Positions 17,786-25,657 of a stretch of 64,000 nucleotides of DNA are shown here, in pieces. Location: contig NZ_CP113865.1 of NCBI RefSeq assembly GCF_026810225.1, forward strand, positions 1,012,001-1,076,000, given 5' to 3'. The position numbers and the translations under genes are program-made. The notes beneath the pieces are model-generated. The model saw nothing but the letters and a program-made list of their open reading frames with translations, was not told the origin of the DNA and did not search any database. How positions within the stretch are numbered: the first letter of the stretch is position 1; every line of letters begins with the position of its first letter. The stretch comes from Caldicellulosiruptor morganii (GTDB taxonomy: Bacteria; Bacillota; Thermoanaerobacteria; Caldicellulosiruptorales; Caldicellulosiruptoraceae).

Positions 17786-17873
17786 CTCCTTTTTAGATTT
17801 TCTATTAGCCTTTTGCAGAAACGCTCAATATGAGCGTTATCAAGCTTTATAAAGATTCGAAAAAGTCTGGTCA

Positions 17874-17934
17874 CCCTCCTCATAGTTGTAGTAAAATATG
17901 ATTATATAAAACAAATTTTCTACTATGAGGAGGG
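17874..17934 (+). promoter_or_regulatory. Inverted repeat that covers the transposase ribosome binding site
   Basis: CCCTCCTCATAGT (17874-17886) is perfectly complementary to ACTATGAGGAGGG (17922-17934), with 16 of 18 matches if extended outward. The right arm contains the GAGGAGGGGG ribosome site of the transposase (ATG at 17943). Transcripts entering from outside would fold the site into a hairpin, whereas a transcript starting in the 35-nt loop would leave it free. Confidence 0.7.
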
Positions 17935-17942
17935 GGTCCAAA

Positions 17943-19373
17943 ATGTTCAACAACAAACCTAAACAACTTTCTTTCCTCGATCTATTCTCCCACCTAAAGG
18001 CTTCGGCTCTCTACAAGCCTGAAAGCCTCTTGGGCTTGTTCAATAAATTCATCAACTTATCAGACTACATACCTTCTTCTTTCTACAATGCCTACTACAA
18101 ATACTTTGGTAAGCATAGATGCTTCTCCTTAGAATCTATGCTCCTTTGCTTTTTTGTCCAAAAATTACTCAAACTCAATACTCTTACTCAGCTCCGCGCT
18201 GTGCTTCTTAACTCCTATGAACTTCGTTCATTCTGTAACTTAAATGGTAATGTTCCCTCTATTTCAACCTTCTCTCGCTTCAGAAAAATCTTCAACAACG
18301 AAATCCATAAACTTTTTCAAAATATCTCTATCCATGCACACAATATTTCTCTTAGGCAATCCCCTGAACTTGCTTCAATCTTAATCTTCGATACAACCGG
18401 TATTGTCCCAAAGGTCCGTGAAAATAACCCTAAATTCATTCAATCTCTCTTGAAAAATACCTCAAAAGCTAACCCTGAGCTGTCCTCTGATAAAATCTAC
18501 TCTCTTGTTTATTCTTCCTTGCCTAAAACTGCTAATGCTAATTCTAATATCCGTCTTATGTTCGTAAATGGCCATTTCTGCTGGGCTTTAAAATTCGCTG
18601 TCATTACCAATGCTCTCGGTATTCCTTTGGCTTTAGTACCTCTGTTTAACTCTGACTCTCCTTCTTCTGACCCTCAAGAAGCAAAGGCTATCTCTGACTC
18701 TAAAGCTTTATTTCCTTCGCTCGAAACTCTATTCTCTTACATTCCCAAAAATTTCTCCACTTTCATCGCTGACAGTGCCTTGGATGCACATAACATCTAC
18801 TCAACTTTAAAAAACACTTTCAACTTCTCCAAAATCATTATCCCTCTAAATCCAAGAGCCTCTAAAAATACTACACCTACTTCAGACCCTAATATCGTTA
18901 TATCTGAAGATGGTGTCCCTATCTGCAAAAAGTTCAATCAACCTTTTAAACCTGAAGGCAAATGTCAGGGTAAAAATCGTTCTGTGCGTCTTAAATGGGT
19001 CTGCCCCATGTCTTGTTATAAAGACGGCAAACGCATTTGCTCTTGCCCTCAACCTTGTACTAACTCTAAATCTGGCAGAATGTTCTACACTTACCCTGAC
19101 GATTTTCGCTCTTCCCCAGGTATCAACAGAAATTCTCAAGAGTTTTTAGACCTCTACAATAAACGTGTCGCTGTAGAGCAGACTATTTATCACCTAAAAT
19201 CCTATATGGGCTCCGATGTCATCTGTACTTATGACCATATTTCTATCTTCTCTGATTTTTTACTCTCTGCAATTACTTACTCACTTTTGTTTATCCTTGC
19301 TCACAATATCAAACTCTATTGTTCTAAATTAACTATCAAAAAGCTTAACAAACTCAAAAAACTTATCGCTTAA
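17943..19373 (+). CDS. DDE transposase of the insertion sequence
   Basis: A 476-residue transposase with an intact DDE triad by eye: Asp in ILIFDTTGI (near residue 155), Asp in FIADSALDAH (near 280) and Glu in NKRVAVEQTIYHLKSYMG (near 415). A cysteine-rich stretch (WVCPMSC, then CSCPQPC) sits before the Glu. The family is IS4/IS1182-like; the exact group needs a database. The ATG at 17943 is chosen because the in-frame ATG at 17925 overlaps the ribosome site. Codon use is strikingly pyrimidine-rich on the coding strand, unlike the purine-loaded host genes, which supports foreign origin. Confidence 0.88.
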   Translation: MFNNKPKQLSFLDLFSHLKASALYKPESLLGLFNKFINLSDYIPSSFYNAYYKYFGKHRCFSLESMLLCFFVQKLLKLNTLTQLRAVLLNSYELRSFCNLNGNVPSISTFSRFRKIFNNEIHKLFQNISIHAHNISLRQSPELASILIFDTTGIVPKVRENNPKFIQSLLKNTSKANPELSSDKIYSLVYSSLPKTANANSNIRLMFVNGHFCWALKFAVITNALGIPLALVPLFNSDSPSSDPQEAKAISDSKALFPSLETLFSYIPKNFSTFIADSALDAHNIYSTLKNTFNFSKIIIPLNPRASKNTTPTSDPNIVISEDGVPICKKFNQPFKPEGKCQGKNRSVRLKWVCPMSCYKDGKRICSCPQPCTNSKSGRMFYTYPDDFRSSPGINRNSQEFLDLYNKRVAVEQTIYHLKSYMGSDVICTYDHISIFSDFLLSAITYSLLFILAHNIKLYCSKLTIKKLNKLKKLIA

Positions 19374-19686
19374 AACTACAATTTTTCTTAAATCATTAAT
19401 CTACCAAAAATTTGTGACTTTGTTTTTTACTTAACCTTCTAAAGCCAAGAAGCTAGAAGGCTTAGGATACTATTGTCTTTTTTGATATTGTTAATTTTTG
19501 TCATATGTTTGTTGCTGATTATTTTTGTTTGCATTGATAATATTTGGTTGTCATTTTGCTTTTCTTTTTGTATCTTGATAGTATTTCATGTTAGTATTGG
19601 CATCTGTTACCTTCAATCACCAACCATTTTGCAAACGGCTAAGATTTTCTATAATTAGTTTTTATAATTCTTTTGATTGTTATTCT
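19374..19686. other. Intergenic stretch after the insertion sequence, no gene seen
   Basis: Holds the right end of the insertion sequence and a stem CCTTCTA...TAGAAGG (19436-19461) that may act as its terminator. A 61-codon very hydrophobic frame from 19473 starts at TTG without a ribosome site and consists of T-rich low-complexity sequence, so it is not called. Confidence 0.5.
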
Positions 19687-20079
19687 TTAAAAATCTTTTT
19701 CTTCTTCATCATCTGCTTTTTTAATTAGATTCTCAAGCTGAATTTTTCTATAGTACTGACATTTCAAAATATTATTTAATACATTTTTTTGCAGTTTTTC
19801 TTTATAGTGTTGTAAATATCCCTCGGTGTATAAATAATTTTTTACAAGGTTTCTAACTTCGGTCTCTTTATCATGTTCTTTTAAAATTGCTTTCTGAATG
19901 TTGTTTATTTGTTCCTCTCTTCTTCTTTGTTTTTGAATTATTTGCTGAATTTTTTCATAAGGTAACAGTTCGCTATATTCTTCAAGATGTCGTTGAGTTC
20001 TTGTATAATTTTCGAGAATATTCTTAAGATGCAAAAAGCGACGCTTATTGAGTTGTAAATCTTCTTTCATCTTTTCCAC
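19687..20079 (-). CDS. Unrecognised 130-residue coiled-coil protein
   Basis: I do not recognise a family. The protein is almost entirely predicted helix, highly charged and rich in Gln, Lys, Glu and Leu (for example YEKIQQIIQKQRRREEQINN), with an acidic end KKADDEEEKDF; it has no signal peptide, membrane segment or cysteine motif. A minus-strand AAGGTGG site lies about 6 nt before the ATG, so it looks like a genuine gene. The general look is similar to small flagellar-type or cell-structure coiled-coil proteins, but nothing nearby supports a specific role. It is divergent from iorA. Confidence 0.6.
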   Translation of the reverse strand: MEKMKEDLQLNKRRFLHLKNILENYTRTQRHLEEYSELLPYEKIQQIIQKQRRREEQINNIQKAILKEHDKETEVRNLVKNYLYTEGYLQHYKEKLQKNVLNNILKCQYYRKIQLENLIKKADDEEEKDF

Positions 20080-20157
20080 CTTCTTTTATATTCTATTTAG
20101 TATTTTTTGCAAATCTTTATTTTTTTACTCTTAAAATAATGTAATACAGATCACGTT

Positions 20158-20185
20158 TTGCAATGCACATAAATTTATGTATAAT
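20158..20185 (+). promoter_or_regulatory. Promoter of the iorAB operon
   Basis: TTGCAA (20158-20163) and TATAAT (20180-20185) with a 16-nt spacer; the predicted start near 20192 leaves a short leader before the AAGGAG site at 20213. Confidence 0.7.
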
Positions 20186-20229
20186 TAAAAGATAAGAAAC
20201 TTTTATTTAAAAAAGGAGTCGGAAAAGTG

Positions 20230-22023
20230 ATGAAAAAGGTTCTGATGGGCAATGAAGCAGTGGCATATTCATTATATATAAACGGTGTAAATGTGGCAGT
20301 TGGATATCCCGGAACACCATCAACAGAAGTTATAGAAACACTTAAAAATTTTTCGGATGATCATTTTTATGTTGAGTGGTCTGTCAATGAAAAGGTTGCA
20401 CTTGAAATTGCAGCAGGTGCAAGTTTGGCAGGTGCAAGAAGTGTTGTGACAATGAAACAGGTAGGGCTAAATGTTGCTGCAGATCCACTTCTTTCACTAT
20501 CCATTATTGGTATAGAAGGCGGGATGATTGTATTTGTTGCGGATGATCCGGGACCTCATTCATCCCAAACAGAGCAGGATACAAGAAATTTTGCCAGGTT
20601 CTGCAACTTGCCGGTTTTTGATCCTTCATCTCCAAAAGAGGCGTTTTCTCTTGTAAAAGAAGCATACGAAGTTTCAGAAAAGTATAAGCTACCTGTTATT
20701 TTTAGAATGACAACACGTGTTTGTCACTCGAACGAAACGCTGGAGTTTGAGTTTGAAAGGAGAAAGAAAGAGGTTACAGGTTTTGAAGAAAGACCTCAGT
20801 GGGTAATACTTCCTGGACTCTCTTACATAAAGCACGTCGAACTTGAAGAAAAGCTCACTGAAATGAAATCAGAGTTGGGAAAACTGAATATTGTCGAAGG
20901 GGATGGGCAAATAGGAATTGTCACTTCAGGAGTATCATATTTTTATGTAAAAGAAGCAATAAAAGGTTTTGAAGATTTATTTTCGATTTTAAAAATCACT
21001 GTAGCGCATCCTATAGATGACAGAACAATATTGGAATTTTGTGCAGATAAGAAAATGCTGATTTTTATAGAAGAACTTGACCCTGTTGTTGAAGAAGAGA
21101 CAAAGCTTGTGCTTTTTGAAAATAGAATATATATTCCTACATATGGTAAGCGCAATGGTTATGTGCCATATGCAGGAGAACTGGATGTTGACAAAGTGAA
21201 GAGAATAATCTTTGATATAACAAAAGAAGAAGGGCTTTTGCTACCCAGAACTTTCATAAAAGCACCTGAGATACCAAGAAGGCAGTCACAGCTCTGTGCA
21301 GGATGTCCGCATAGAAGTTCATTTTTGATAGTCAAAAGTGCTTGTAAAGGTAAAGATGTAATCTATACAGGAGATATAGGGTGCTACACACTTGGTTTTG
21401 CAAAGCCGATTTCAGCAACACATACCTGCCTCTGTATGGGTGCAAGTGTTACAATGGCGCAGGGATTAAAGATCATAGAGAATAAAAAGAAAATAGTTGC
21501 CTTTATTGGTGATTCTACATTCTTTCACAGTGGAATTACAGGGCTTGTGAACGCATATTATAATAGACATAACATTACAGTATGTGTTTTAGACAATTTG
21601 ACAACTGGAATGACTGGATTTCAGCCACACCCTGGCGTTGGTCAAAAGGTAAACGGTGAGAACGGTCAGAGAGTTGAAATAGCTGACCTGGTTAAGGGGA
21701 TGGGTATAAAAAATGTTTTGATAATCGATCCTTATGACAATTTTGATTTGTGCGTTCAAAAAGTTAGAGAATTCATAGAGAAAGATGAACTCTCTGTTAT
21801 AATATTCAGGCATAAGTGTGCAAATTTAGAGAAAAATAATTATTATTATAGAATAAACGAAAAATGTACTAATTGTAAGGCATGTATATCTGCAACTGGT
21901 TGTCCGGCAATTGGCGAAGATGAGAATAAAAATATATTTATAGATCAGGTACTGTGCAATGCATGTGGTCTTTGCACAAATTTTTGTCCCAATATGGCAA
22001 TTGAAAAGGTGGTGGAAAGATGA
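20230..22023 (+). CDS. iorA: Indolepyruvate:ferredoxin oxidoreductase, alpha subunit
   Basis: IorA oxidatively decarboxylates aryl pyruvates from aromatic amino acids to aryl-acetyl-CoA, reducing ferredoxin. The N-terminal pyruvate:ferredoxin oxidoreductase-like domain has GYPGTPSTEVIE (near residue 24). The thiamine-diphosphate-binding part has GDIGCYTLG and GDSTFFHSGITGLVNAYYN. The C-terminus carries two [4Fe-4S] ferredoxin motifs (CTNCKACISATGCP and CNACGLCTNFCP) near residues 546-590. The start is ATG at 20230; the GTG just before it is also possible. The length of ~597 residues is normal. It overlaps iorB by 4 nt. Confidence 0.94.
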   Translation: MKKVLMGNEAVAYSLYINGVNVAVGYPGTPSTEVIETLKNFSDDHFYVEWSVNEKVALEIAAGASLAGARSVVTMKQVGLNVAADPLLSLSIIGIEGGMIVFVADDPGPHSSQTEQDTRNFARFCNLPVFDPSSPKEAFSLVKEAYEVSEKYKLPVIFRMTTRVCHSNETLEFEFERRKKEVTGFEERPQWVILPGLSYIKHVELEEKLTEMKSELGKLNIVEGDGQIGIVTSGVSYFYVKEAIKGFEDLFSILKITVAHPIDDRTILEFCADKKMLIFIEELDPVVEEETKLVLFENRIYIPTYGKRNGYVPYAGELDVDKVKRIIFDITKEEGLLLPRTFIKAPEIPRRQSQLCAGCPHRSSFLIVKSACKGKDVIYTGDIGCYTLGFAKPISATHTCLCMGASVTMAQGLKIIENKKKIVAFIGDSTFFHSGITGLVNAYYNRHNITVCVLDNLTTGMTGFQPHPGVGQKVNGENGQRVEIADLVKGMGIKNVLIIDPYDNFDLCVQKVREFIEKDELSVIIFRHKCANLEKNNYYYRINEKCTNCKACISATGCPAIGEDENKNIFIDQVLCNACGLCTNFCPNMAIEKVVER

Positions 22024-22580
22024 AAAACATTCTCATAGCAGGAGTAGGCGGTCAAGGTAATATTTTACTCTCAAGAGTTATTTGTCAGCTTTATATGAAC
22101 AGGGGCTGCAACGTGAAAACAGCAGAAAACATAGGTATGAGCCAGAGGGGAGGTTCTGTTGTTAGTTTTGTCAGGATAGGAGACAGCTTTGGACCCATAA
22201 TCCCTGATGGCCAGGCGGATATCCTGATAGGACTTGAGATGTATGAAGCACTGAGAAATGTATCAAAAGTAAATGCTAACTCAATAATAGTTTTAAATAA
22301 AAGGTATATAAAGCCAAGGGCTGCATCTATTGAAGAAAAAGAAATCTTAAATTATCTAAAAATACATTTTAACCATATATATTACTTTGATGCCTATCAC
22401 ATAGCTATTGACTTAGGAGCTCCGAAAGCAGAGAATATTGCTATGCTTGCGCTTGCTTGTAAGAATTTACTACTACCTTTTTCAAAGGATGAAATTTTGA
22501 CGGCGTTGAGTGAACTGCTACCAAAAGGGATATTTGATATGAACAAAATTTTAGTTGAAAAGATTTATGAAAAATATTAA
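22020..22580 (+). CDS. iorB: Indolepyruvate:ferredoxin oxidoreductase, beta subunit
   Basis: The gamma-type subunit (186 residues) of the IorAB complex. It opens with the family's glycine-rich motif NILIAGVGGQGNILLSRVI, then the conserved ENIGMSQRGGSVVSFVRIG, and ends with a typical helical region. IorB completes the catalytic heterodimer with IorA. ATG overlaps the iorA TGA (ATGA), indicating coupled translation. The downstream CoA ligase is only 44 bp away. Confidence 0.94.
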   Translation: MKNILIAGVGGQGNILLSRVICQLYMNRGCNVKTAENIGMSQRGGSVVSFVRIGDSFGPIIPDGQADILIGLEMYEALRNVSKVNANSIIVLNKRYIKPRAASIEEKEILNYLKIHFNHIYYFDAYHIAIDLGAPKAENIAMLALACKNLLLPFSKDEILTALSELLPKGIFDMNKILVEKIYEKY

Positions 22581-22624
22581 AATAAAAGTAATTTAAAAGA
22601 TGAGAAGAGAGGAGAAAAGAGAGA

Positions 22625-23872
22625 ATGGAGAGAGTTGAGATAAGACAGTTAAAGGAAGAACTTTTTTTGAGTCAAATTGAAAATGTTTTTGAAAACAGCC
22701 CATTTTATAAGAGAAAATATGCTGAGGCTGGTATCAGTTTAAGGGATATCAAAAGTTTAAGTGATATAAAAAAACTTCCTTTCACCACAAAAGAGGAATT
22801 AAGAGAAGCTTATCCTTTAGGACTTATGTCCACAGATGAAAAAAAGATAGTACGGATTCACTCATCTTCGGGCACAACCGGAATTCCGGTAATAATACCT
22901 TATACACAAAAAGATGTAGATGACTGGAAAGAGATGATGAAAAGATGTTATCAATTTGCCGGTGTTACAGAGCTTGACAGGGTACAGGTAACACCGGGCT
23001 ATGGTCTTTGGACGGCAGGGATAGGGTTTCAGCTCGGAGCAGAGTATTTAGGTGCGATGGTAATACCAATGGGTCCTGGCAATACCGAAAAGCAACTTCA
23101 AATGATGATTGATTTGAAATCAACAGTAATTGTTGCAACATCTTCATACGGTCTTTTACTTGCAGAAGAGGTAGTCAAAAGAAAACTGAAGGATAAAATT
23201 CATTTGAGGGTTGGAATATTTGGTTCAGAAAGATGGGGAGACAAGCAAAGGAGTATAATCGAAGAGTATTTGGGGATTGAAACATTTGATATATATGGAC
23301 TTACAGAAATCTACGGACCAGGGATTGCCATTGATTGCAAATATCATAATGGGCTTCACTATTTTGATGACTATCTTTACTTTGAGGTAGTTGATCCGCA
23401 AACTGGTCAAGAGGTTCCGGATGGTGAATTTGGTGAGCTTGTTATAACCACACTGCAAAAAGAAGGTGCTCCTCTTATAAGATACAGAACAAGAGATATT
23501 ACACGCAAGATAAATGGAGTATGCCAGTGCGGCTCTACATATCCGAGAATTGACAGGATAGTTGGCAGAACCGATGATATGGTTAAGGTAAAGGGAGTGA
23601 ACATTTTCCCTGCACAAATAGATACTTTTTTGAAGGATTTAGAGGGTGTTGGTAGTGAGTATCAGGTTATTATTGAAAAAGTGGATTTCAGAGACAAGCT
23701 TACACTGAAGGTTGAAGTTGAGGAGCAGTTTTATACAACTTCAATGAAAGAATTAATATCTCATGAGTTTAAGAATAAAATTGGAGTATCTGCTGAGGTA
23801 ATATTGTGCAGAATTGGTGAACTTCCGAGAAGTGAAAAGAAGACAAAGCGCATATTTGATTTGCGAGGTTGA
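22625..23872 (+). CDS. paaK: Phenylacetate-CoA ligase family protein
   Basis: A 415-residue member of the PaaK branch of AMP-forming acyl-CoA ligases. The phosphate-binding motif SSGTTGIPV lies near residues 80-88, with the AMP-site DIYGLTEIYGPG near 220 and the RYRTRDITR hinge near 285. Arylacetates are the family's usual substrates. Together with IorAB it can interconvert aryl-acetyl-CoA and free acid, so the trio suggests aromatic amino acid fermentation or scavenging of arylacetates. ATG at 22625 with GGAG upstream. Confidence 0.9.
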   Translation: MERVEIRQLKEELFLSQIENVFENSPFYKRKYAEAGISLRDIKSLSDIKKLPFTTKEELREAYPLGLMSTDEKKIVRIHSSSGTTGIPVIIPYTQKDVDDWKEMMKRCYQFAGVTELDRVQVTPGYGLWTAGIGFQLGAEYLGAMVIPMGPGNTEKQLQMMIDLKSTVIVATSSYGLLLAEEVVKRKLKDKIHLRVGIFGSERWGDKQRSIIEEYLGIETFDIYGLTEIYGPGIAIDCKYHNGLHYFDDYLYFEVVDPQTGQEVPDGEFGELVITTLQKEGAPLIRYRTRDITRKINGVCQCGSTYPRIDRIVGRTDDMVKVKGVNIFPAQIDTFLKDLEGVGSEYQVIIEKVDFRDKLTLKVEVEEQFYTTSMKELISHEFKNKIGVSAEVILCRIGELPRSEKKTKRIFDLRG

Positions 23873-23879
23873 TACTACT

Positions 23880-25397
23880 ATGGGAAAAATAAAGATTTTC
23901 AGAGGAAGGCGAGTGCTTTCCTCTATTTTAATTATAGCTGTCCTTTATTGTCTTGCGCCTAATATCTTTTCACATGACAGATACAGTGCAAACAGGCTTT
24001 TGAGCTGGCTTTTATTTTACCAGATATTTATCTTTCTTTCTTCGGCAATTACAATCTCTTTGTTGTTCAGATTTTTAAATATTAAGTATGCGCCAAAGAT
24101 TTCAAATTATATTTTTGGTCTTTGCTGGAATGATGTTTTGCTAATCTTTTCAGGTGTGTCTTTGCTTCATACAGCGTTTATGCTCGCTTCGGTGAATGTA
24201 ATTGATTTTTCTTCAGTGTGGCTTGTGAAGGGAATTAATTTTGACATAGTTATCTCATTGGCAGATACTATGGCAATAATTGTTTATTTTTATAATTTTT
24301 ATACCATAAATCGACCGAAAAAGCTTTTGAGTCATATGCTAAGAGATTTGAACAGTTTTGAAAAAGAAAAGGAAAGGGAAAAGGTCAATGAACAATTTTC
24401 AATCATAAAAGAGTTCATTAAAAAGACAAATTCTTTTTTTGATACAGGAGTGCTGTTTTCTATTCTTGATAATTCAAGGCTGTCCCAGCCTGTTTTTGAA
24501 CATGAAAAGAATGATAACCATTTGGAATTAATTGTAGAGATGTTATTTGAAAATTTACAAAGAGCTTTCTTGTCTGAAAGTCCGGAAGAGTTTAAAAGAA
24601 TGGTTGATTTTTTGAATGAATTACTTGATAGATTTCAAGACAGTGAAGACAGTATTTTTGATAGGTTTATTTCAGCCTATTTTACCTTCATATTGGGTAA
24701 CATTGGGGAAATGAAAACTGATATGGTTCTGTATTTTGTGAGACAGTTAGAAAATATTTTTGAGAGACTCTTTGAAAAACAAATAGGAATAACTGAAAAG
24801 TCTAAATCTGATCTGATTGGGATATTGGATCGACTTTCGTATATTGTCTATAGCAGAAATTTAGAAACAAGTGAAGAATTGTTTTCAATCTTAGAATTTT
24901 ATATATGCCTTTTTGCTTATTTTGAAAAGGATTATCTTTTTTATTCTCAGCTTAAAGATGAATTTGATACCTTTGTTATTTTTATGCTGCAAAATATGAA
25001 TAATGTTTCTAAAAAAGAAGCCAGAGAGTATTTTTTAAAATTGATAGAGAAAACAAAACTTTACAAAATTGCTTTTGCAGAAATGGTACTTATTTATATA
25101 TTCCTTTTGGCTTTAGAATACAAAATGTGGAATACCGGATACGTTTTTTTTAATGTAATTATGGATTTAGCAAAAACAAGAAAGCTTTATAAGAAAAACA
25201 ACCATTTATTTTATCATTTTATGAGTGGTAGGAAGATATTTTACCTTAAAAAATGTTTATCAAAAGTAAAAAATAAAGAAATAAATGAAGTTTTTAGAAG
25301 AAAGATTTATAAAAAATATCTGATCTCAATAGGTAGCTGCAGCCTGAAGGAATTGTCAAAATGCAGAGTATTTAGAAAGCTGGCTGGAAGAAAATAA
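23880..25397 (+). CDS. Unrecognised membrane protein, possibly frameshifted at its 3' end
   Basis: A 505-residue protein without a family I recognise. Four hydrophobic segments fill the first ~150 residues (VLSSILIIAVLYCLAP, LLFYQIFIFLSSAITISLLF, VLLIFSGVSLLHTAFMLAS, ISLADTMAIIVYFYNFY); the rest is a helix-rich cytosolic domain. The ATG at 23880 lies 7 bp after the CoA ligase stop, behind GAGG, and so probably in the same operon. The frame extends upstream into the ligase but without reason. The last ~14 residues become basic and irregular, while the next frame continues for about 74 sensible codons, as described separately. Confidence 0.7.
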   Translation: MGKIKIFRGRRVLSSILIIAVLYCLAPNIFSHDRYSANRLLSWLLFYQIFIFLSSAITISLLFRFLNIKYAPKISNYIFGLCWNDVLLIFSGVSLLHTAFMLASVNVIDFSSVWLVKGINFDIVISLADTMAIIVYFYNFYTINRPKKLLSHMLRDLNSFEKEKEREKVNEQFSIIKEFIKKTNSFFDTGVLFSILDNSRLSQPVFEHEKNDNHLELIVEMLFENLQRAFLSESPEEFKRMVDFLNELLDRFQDSEDSIFDRFISAYFTFILGNIGEMKTDMVLYFVRQLENIFERLFEKQIGITEKSKSDLIGILDRLSYIVYSRNLETSEELFSILEFYICLFAYFEKDYLFYSQLKDEFDTFVIFMLQNMNNVSKKEAREYFLKLIEKTKLYKIAFAEMVLIYIFLLALEYKMWNTGYVFFNVIMDLAKTRKLYKKNNHLFYHFMSGRKIFYLKKCLSKVKNKEINEVFRRKIYKKYLISIGSCSLKELSKCRVFRKLAGRK

Positions 25398-25581
25398 AAG
25401 CAAGTGGGCTATATTGATTGAACATCAAGAAATAGACAGGATAGAAGAGCAGATGAGTAAAATAAAAGAACTGCTTGAACAAGATAGTAAAGAACTAATC
25501 TTGCCCGAACTCAGTACTCTGGAATTTTATGTTAATCATATAAAAGACATGGCTTTACTTAAGATTGAAAATATCTTTTAA
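25348..25581 (+). pseudogene. Possible out-of-frame continuation of the preceding membrane protein
   Basis: From 25348 the +1 frame is open for 77 codons to a TAA at 25581 and reads like a real helical protein (AEYLESWLEENKSKWAIL, EEQMSKIKELLEQDSKELIL, LEFYVNHIKDMALL). It has no upstream ATG; the first usable start is a TTG at 25414. Dropping one base from the AAAA at 25358-25361 would join it to the membrane protein as ...ELSNAEYLESW.... It may be a mutation, a sequencing error or an independent small gene. Confidence 0.45.
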
Positions 25582-25657
25582 AAAATTTTTAATACAAATG
25601 TGCGTTTGAGTGGTATATAATATATAAGAAATGTTTTTTAGATTGGAGGGGAGAGCC

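Larger units (their letters stand above)
17858..19430 (+). mobile_element. Insertion sequence with DDE transposase (IS4/IS1182-like)
   Basis: A single-gene element bounded approximately. The ends are uncertain: a 16-bp stretch at 17859-17874 (GAAAAAGTCTGGTCAC) matches the reverse complement of sequence near 19415-19430 at about 10 of 16 positions, and TTGTAGT (17886-17892) recurs inverted at 19375-19381. No clear target-site duplication was identified. The transposase frame is intact, so the element may be active. It inserted next to, or caused the loss of, the 5' half of spoVT. Confidence 0.6.

Noticed and set aside
17819-17838. Hairpin AACGCTC-AATAT-GAGCGTT near the insertion sequence
   Set aside because: No T run and no clear terminal position; probably incidental, so it is not called as a terminator or IS end.
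19473-19658. 61-codon hydrophobic frame after the insertion sequence
   Set aside because: TTG start without a ribosome site, T-rich low-complexity DNA; hydrophobicity follows from base composition.
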